The translations under genes were made by a program, and so were the position numbers. A model generated the notes under the pieces. The model was not told the origin of the DNA. It did not search any database and was given only the letters and a program-made list of their open reading frames with translations. Positions 5,985 through 8,015 of a DNA stretch of 8,015 bases are shown here, piece by piece. Within the stretch, counting starts at the first letter, position 1, and each line of letters begins with the position of its first letter. Origin of the DNA: Woronichinia sp035285405. Its GTDB lineage: Bacteria; Cyanobacteriota; Cyanobacteriia; Cyanobacteriales; Microcystaceae. The stretch lies in NCBI GenBank assembly GCA_035285405.1, contig JAYKJI010000135.1:1-8015 (forward strand), given 5' to 3'.

Positions 5985-7688
5985 ATGTACACTCAAACTT
6001 TACTGACATCTTTACTGAGTCAACAGCATTCTCAACGAGGTAACGCAGAGTTATTTAAACAAGGTCAGTTTATCCTTCAAGAAAGGACTAAAGTAGGGTC
6101 TTTTCCCCATCCTGATTTGGAAACATTGGTTTCGGCGGGAGAACCCTGTGGAGCATGGAGACCTCAAGCGGGTCGTCCTGAAGATAAACGTAATGTTGGA
6201 GAAAATCTTCAAGTAATGTCTGAATTGCCATTAAACGGTTATATTCCAGGTTCTTCTATTCGTGGAATTGTTAGAGCCTGGGCAAAAAAATCCCCTGAAA
6301 TTTCTACTCGAATGATAGAGCTTTTAGGCAATCAGACAAATAATACAATTACAGCAGGTAAAATTGAATTTTTAGATGCTTGGCCAACAGAGCCTACTCG
6401 TCTTTCTTTAGATATTGTTAATCCTCAGCAAGAATTTCAAGTATTACACCAAGGTCAGGGAACGCCAGTTTCTCATTACACATTAGGCACAGGAAAAAAG
6501 CTAGAATTTACAGTTGCTATTCGAGGAATTCCTAATCGAGCAACTGCTGAAGAGGTGGCAGAGGTTTGGGGATGGGTTGAACAAGCTCTTTGTTTTTATG
6601 GTGTGGGTAGTCGAACCGCTTCTGGTTATGGCTTGGTTACTACAGAGGGTCGGATCTCTGTTCAGAATGTTCCAAATTACTCAAAGAAACCTTTTTCTTT
6701 TTCGCTGTATAGTCAAGGTTGCTATGGGGTTTCTATGGAACGGGGAAAAGAGGAATTACGACCGTCCCATTGGCGGGGGTGGCTTCGCTCTTGGACTTGG
6801 CGTTTTCTATTAGGGGTAATGTCTGAGGATAATGCCCAATTAACCCTATCAGAATTGTTTGGCACAATTGAACCGCAAGCTCTTTCTGGTTCCGTTCGTA
6901 TTAAAATGAAATCAGGGAGTAAATGGGGAGAAAACTCTAGTAATAATCCTCGCTTTTTTGAATGGTCAGGAAAGTTTGAAATTTATGCTCCGTCTGATAT
7001 TTTACCTATCCTTCTTCCTATTATTAAAATTGCGGCTAGTTTGGGTGGCTTAGGTAGAGGATGGCGAAGACCATTACATATATTTACGATGAATAATGGA
7101 AGGGTGGCAACAAGAGGCACATATTTAAGGTTAAGTCATTCTGTCAAAAATCAGCAAACGGGAAAGTTGGAATCAAAAAGTTTTTTGTTACCTCCCCATC
7201 GTCCAGACATCTGGCAAAATCAATATACAATTTGGTTAAATAAGGTGACAGAAAAATGGGAAAATCGGGTACAACAAGGGATTAATGATGGTCTCATCGC
7301 TGAAGTTTTTTCACCAACAACTTGCGCTATTTATTCTGTTCCTGGGCCAAGTTCTAAGCCTGTTGATTTTCAAGGCCTAGGATGGTCAGAAACCAATCCC
7401 ATAAACACTCGTGGTCATGCAATGAATCTTGTTTATCAAGAAAATGCGCCCAGAAACTATAAAAGAAATCCTGAGTTAGGAGGGTCTGCCGCTGGTGGGG
7501 GTAATTCTCATTGTTCTTGGGTCTCTATTCGTCGCTTTGATAGCCGTCGCCCTGAATCTGATTTGGATTGCCAAGAAGTTGCCTGTTTATTTTTAGGAGG
7601 CCAACAAAATGATCATCATTATATTCGTTCTCGCTTCCTTAGTGATTTAAGAAATATTGAGGGGTCTATTCACTTATTTGGTCTTTAA
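5985..7688 (+). CDS. cmr6: Cmr6-Cmr1 fusion, double RAMP (Cas7-group) cap subunit of the type III-B complex
   Basis: Cmr6 and Cmr1 normally form the distal end of the complex, over the crRNA 3' part. This 567-residue protein is about twice the length of a usual Cmr6 and contains two RAMP units. Residues 1 to about 230 look like Cmr6: GYIPGSSIRGIVRAWA (85-100) and the glycine loop YGVGSRTASGYGLV (205-218). Residues about 235-567 look like Cmr1: LRPSHWRGWLRSWTWRF (258-274), LFGTIEPQALSGSVRIKM (291-308) and SLGGLGRGWRRPL (352-364). A glycine-rich stretch, GGSAAGGGNS, follows at 499-508, then a C-terminal extension ending at 567. There is no frameshift or internal stop. No separate cmr1 is seen in the window, which fits a fusion replacing it. 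RNA-binding capping role is from the family; domain boundaries are my estimate. The gene is last in the operon. Confidence 0.85.
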   Translation: MYTQTLLTSLLSQQHSQRGNAELFKQGQFILQERTKVGSFPHPDLETLVSAGEPCGAWRPQAGRPEDKRNVGENLQVMSELPLNGYIPGSSIRGIVRAWAKKSPEISTRMIELLGNQTNNTITAGKIEFLDAWPTEPTRLSLDIVNPQQEFQVLHQGQGTPVSHYTLGTGKKLEFTVAIRGIPNRATAEEVAEVWGWVEQALCFYGVGSRTASGYGLVTTEGRISVQNVPNYSKKPFSFSLYSQGCYGVSMERGKEELRPSHWRGWLRSWTWRFLLGVMSEDNAQLTLSELFGTIEPQALSGSVRIKMKSGSKWGENSSNNPRFFEWSGKFEIYAPSDILPILLPIIKIAASLGGLGRGWRRPLHIFTMNNGRVATRGTYLRLSHSVKNQQTGKLESKSFLLPPHRPDIWQNQYTIWLNKVTEKWENRVQQGINDGLIAEVFSPTTCAIYSVPGPSSKPVDFQGLGWSETNPINTRGHAMNLVYQENAPRNYKRNPELGGSAAGGGNSHCSWVSIRRFDSRRPESDLDCQEVACLFLGGQQNDHHYIRSRFLSDLRNIEGSIHLFGL

Positions 7689-8015
7689 TCAATAAAAAGT
7701 ATTTCTGCAATGACAGTGAATGCTTATAACCTGAGTGTACTCTCTCAAGAGGTTAATTTTTGGGTCTGGTGAGGGTTTTGAGTCTGGCAATCTGTTATTG
7801 GTCAGGGGGGAAGGTATTTTATTGTCTGTCAAGGAAAAGCCAATATTGAGTGGATAAGTGATTTAATCTCTGAAGGCTCTAATGGATAGGGTTTCAGGGA
7901 TTTTATTTTGTTTGCGGGATTATTGGCTAAAGGATGTTATTTTTGGGGGCTTCCTGTAAAGTAGGAAATGTAGCGTTTAGGGGTTACTCGATAGACGGAA
8001 ATTGCTGGGTCAGAG
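7689..8015. other. Gene-poor 3' flank of the operon
   Basis: No convincing intact gene or CRISPR repeat is seen in these 327 bases. The plus frame that begins at ATG 7710 gives protein-like stretches (VWQSVIGQGGRYFIVCQGKA, then ANIEWISDLISEG) but is broken by TGA at 7770 and 7779 and by several TAG codons, so it may be decayed coding sequence. On the minus strand a frame entering from the right edge stays open for 25 codons (SDPAISVYRVTPKRYISYF...) to a TAA at 7937-7939. This might be the end of a converging gene, but it is too short to call. A terminator-like hairpin lies at 7865-7912. Confidence 0.5.
7865..7912 (+). terminator. Terminator-like hairpin downstream of the cmr operon
   Basis: AATCTCTGAA (7865-7874) can pair with TTCAGGGATT (7893-7902) as a 10-bp stem with one G-U wobble and an 18-nt loop. 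It is followed by a T-rich run ending at 7912 on the plus strand. This resembles a Rho-independent terminator for the transcript leaving the cmr6-cmr1 gene 177 nt upstream. The stem has modest GC and the loop is long, so efficiency is uncertain. Confidence 0.4.

Noticed and set aside
6514..6813. 99-codon frame inside the cmr6-cmr1 gene
   Set aside because: It overlaps the conserved glycine loop and linker of the fusion in another frame, so it is a shadow.
7689..8015. CRISPR array or leader after the last cas gene
   Set aside because: No direct repeat of 25-40 nt with regular spacing is present; only a 6-nt GTCTGG repeat at 7764 and 7782.

Overview
The window carries most of a type III-B (Cmr) CRISPR-Cas effector operon from what is probably a cyanobacterium. 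Every conserved Cmr subunit family can be recognised in the translations. Three perfect copies of the cyanobacterial HIP1 octamer GCGATCGC (1183, 1493, 2331) and moderate-to-low GC fit a unicellular cyanobacterium of the Microcystis / Cyanothece / Synechocystis kind. The lineage is inferred from HIP1, codon usage and the protein families, not from a marker gene.

Layout, left to right: the 3' two thirds of cas10/cmr2 run in from the left edge (1-1710). cmr3 follows after 2 nt (1713-2852). A 68-nt AT-rich gap leads to a CARF-HEPN protein of the Csm6/Csx1 kind (2921-4180). A small retropepsin-like aspartic protease gene then lies on the opposite strand (ATG at 4590, stop at 4219) and splits the operon. 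After a short divergent regulatory interval the plus strand resumes with cmr4 (4684-5556), cmr5 (5581-5964) and a long RAMP gene that reads as a Cmr6-Cmr1 fusion (5985-7688). The last 327 nt (7689-8015) have no convincing intact gene. They hold a terminator-like hairpin at 7865-7912 and possibly decayed coding sequence. No CRISPR array, adaptation genes (cas1/cas2) or cas6 lie in the window.

How the parts should work together: Cmr4 forms the backbone that cuts target RNA and Cmr5 is the small subunit. Cmr3 caps the crRNA 5' handle end beside Cas10. The Cmr6-Cmr1 fusion would form the distal, crRNA 3' end cap. Cas10 keeps its GGDD cyclase motif, so target binding should yield cyclic oligoadenylate. 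The CARF-HEPN protein keeps both its CARF ligand loop and an R-X4-H HEPN motif, and is the obvious cyclic-oligoadenylate-activated RNase of this locus. The antisense protease is the least explained component. It may be an unrelated insertion or an accessory factor of the system.
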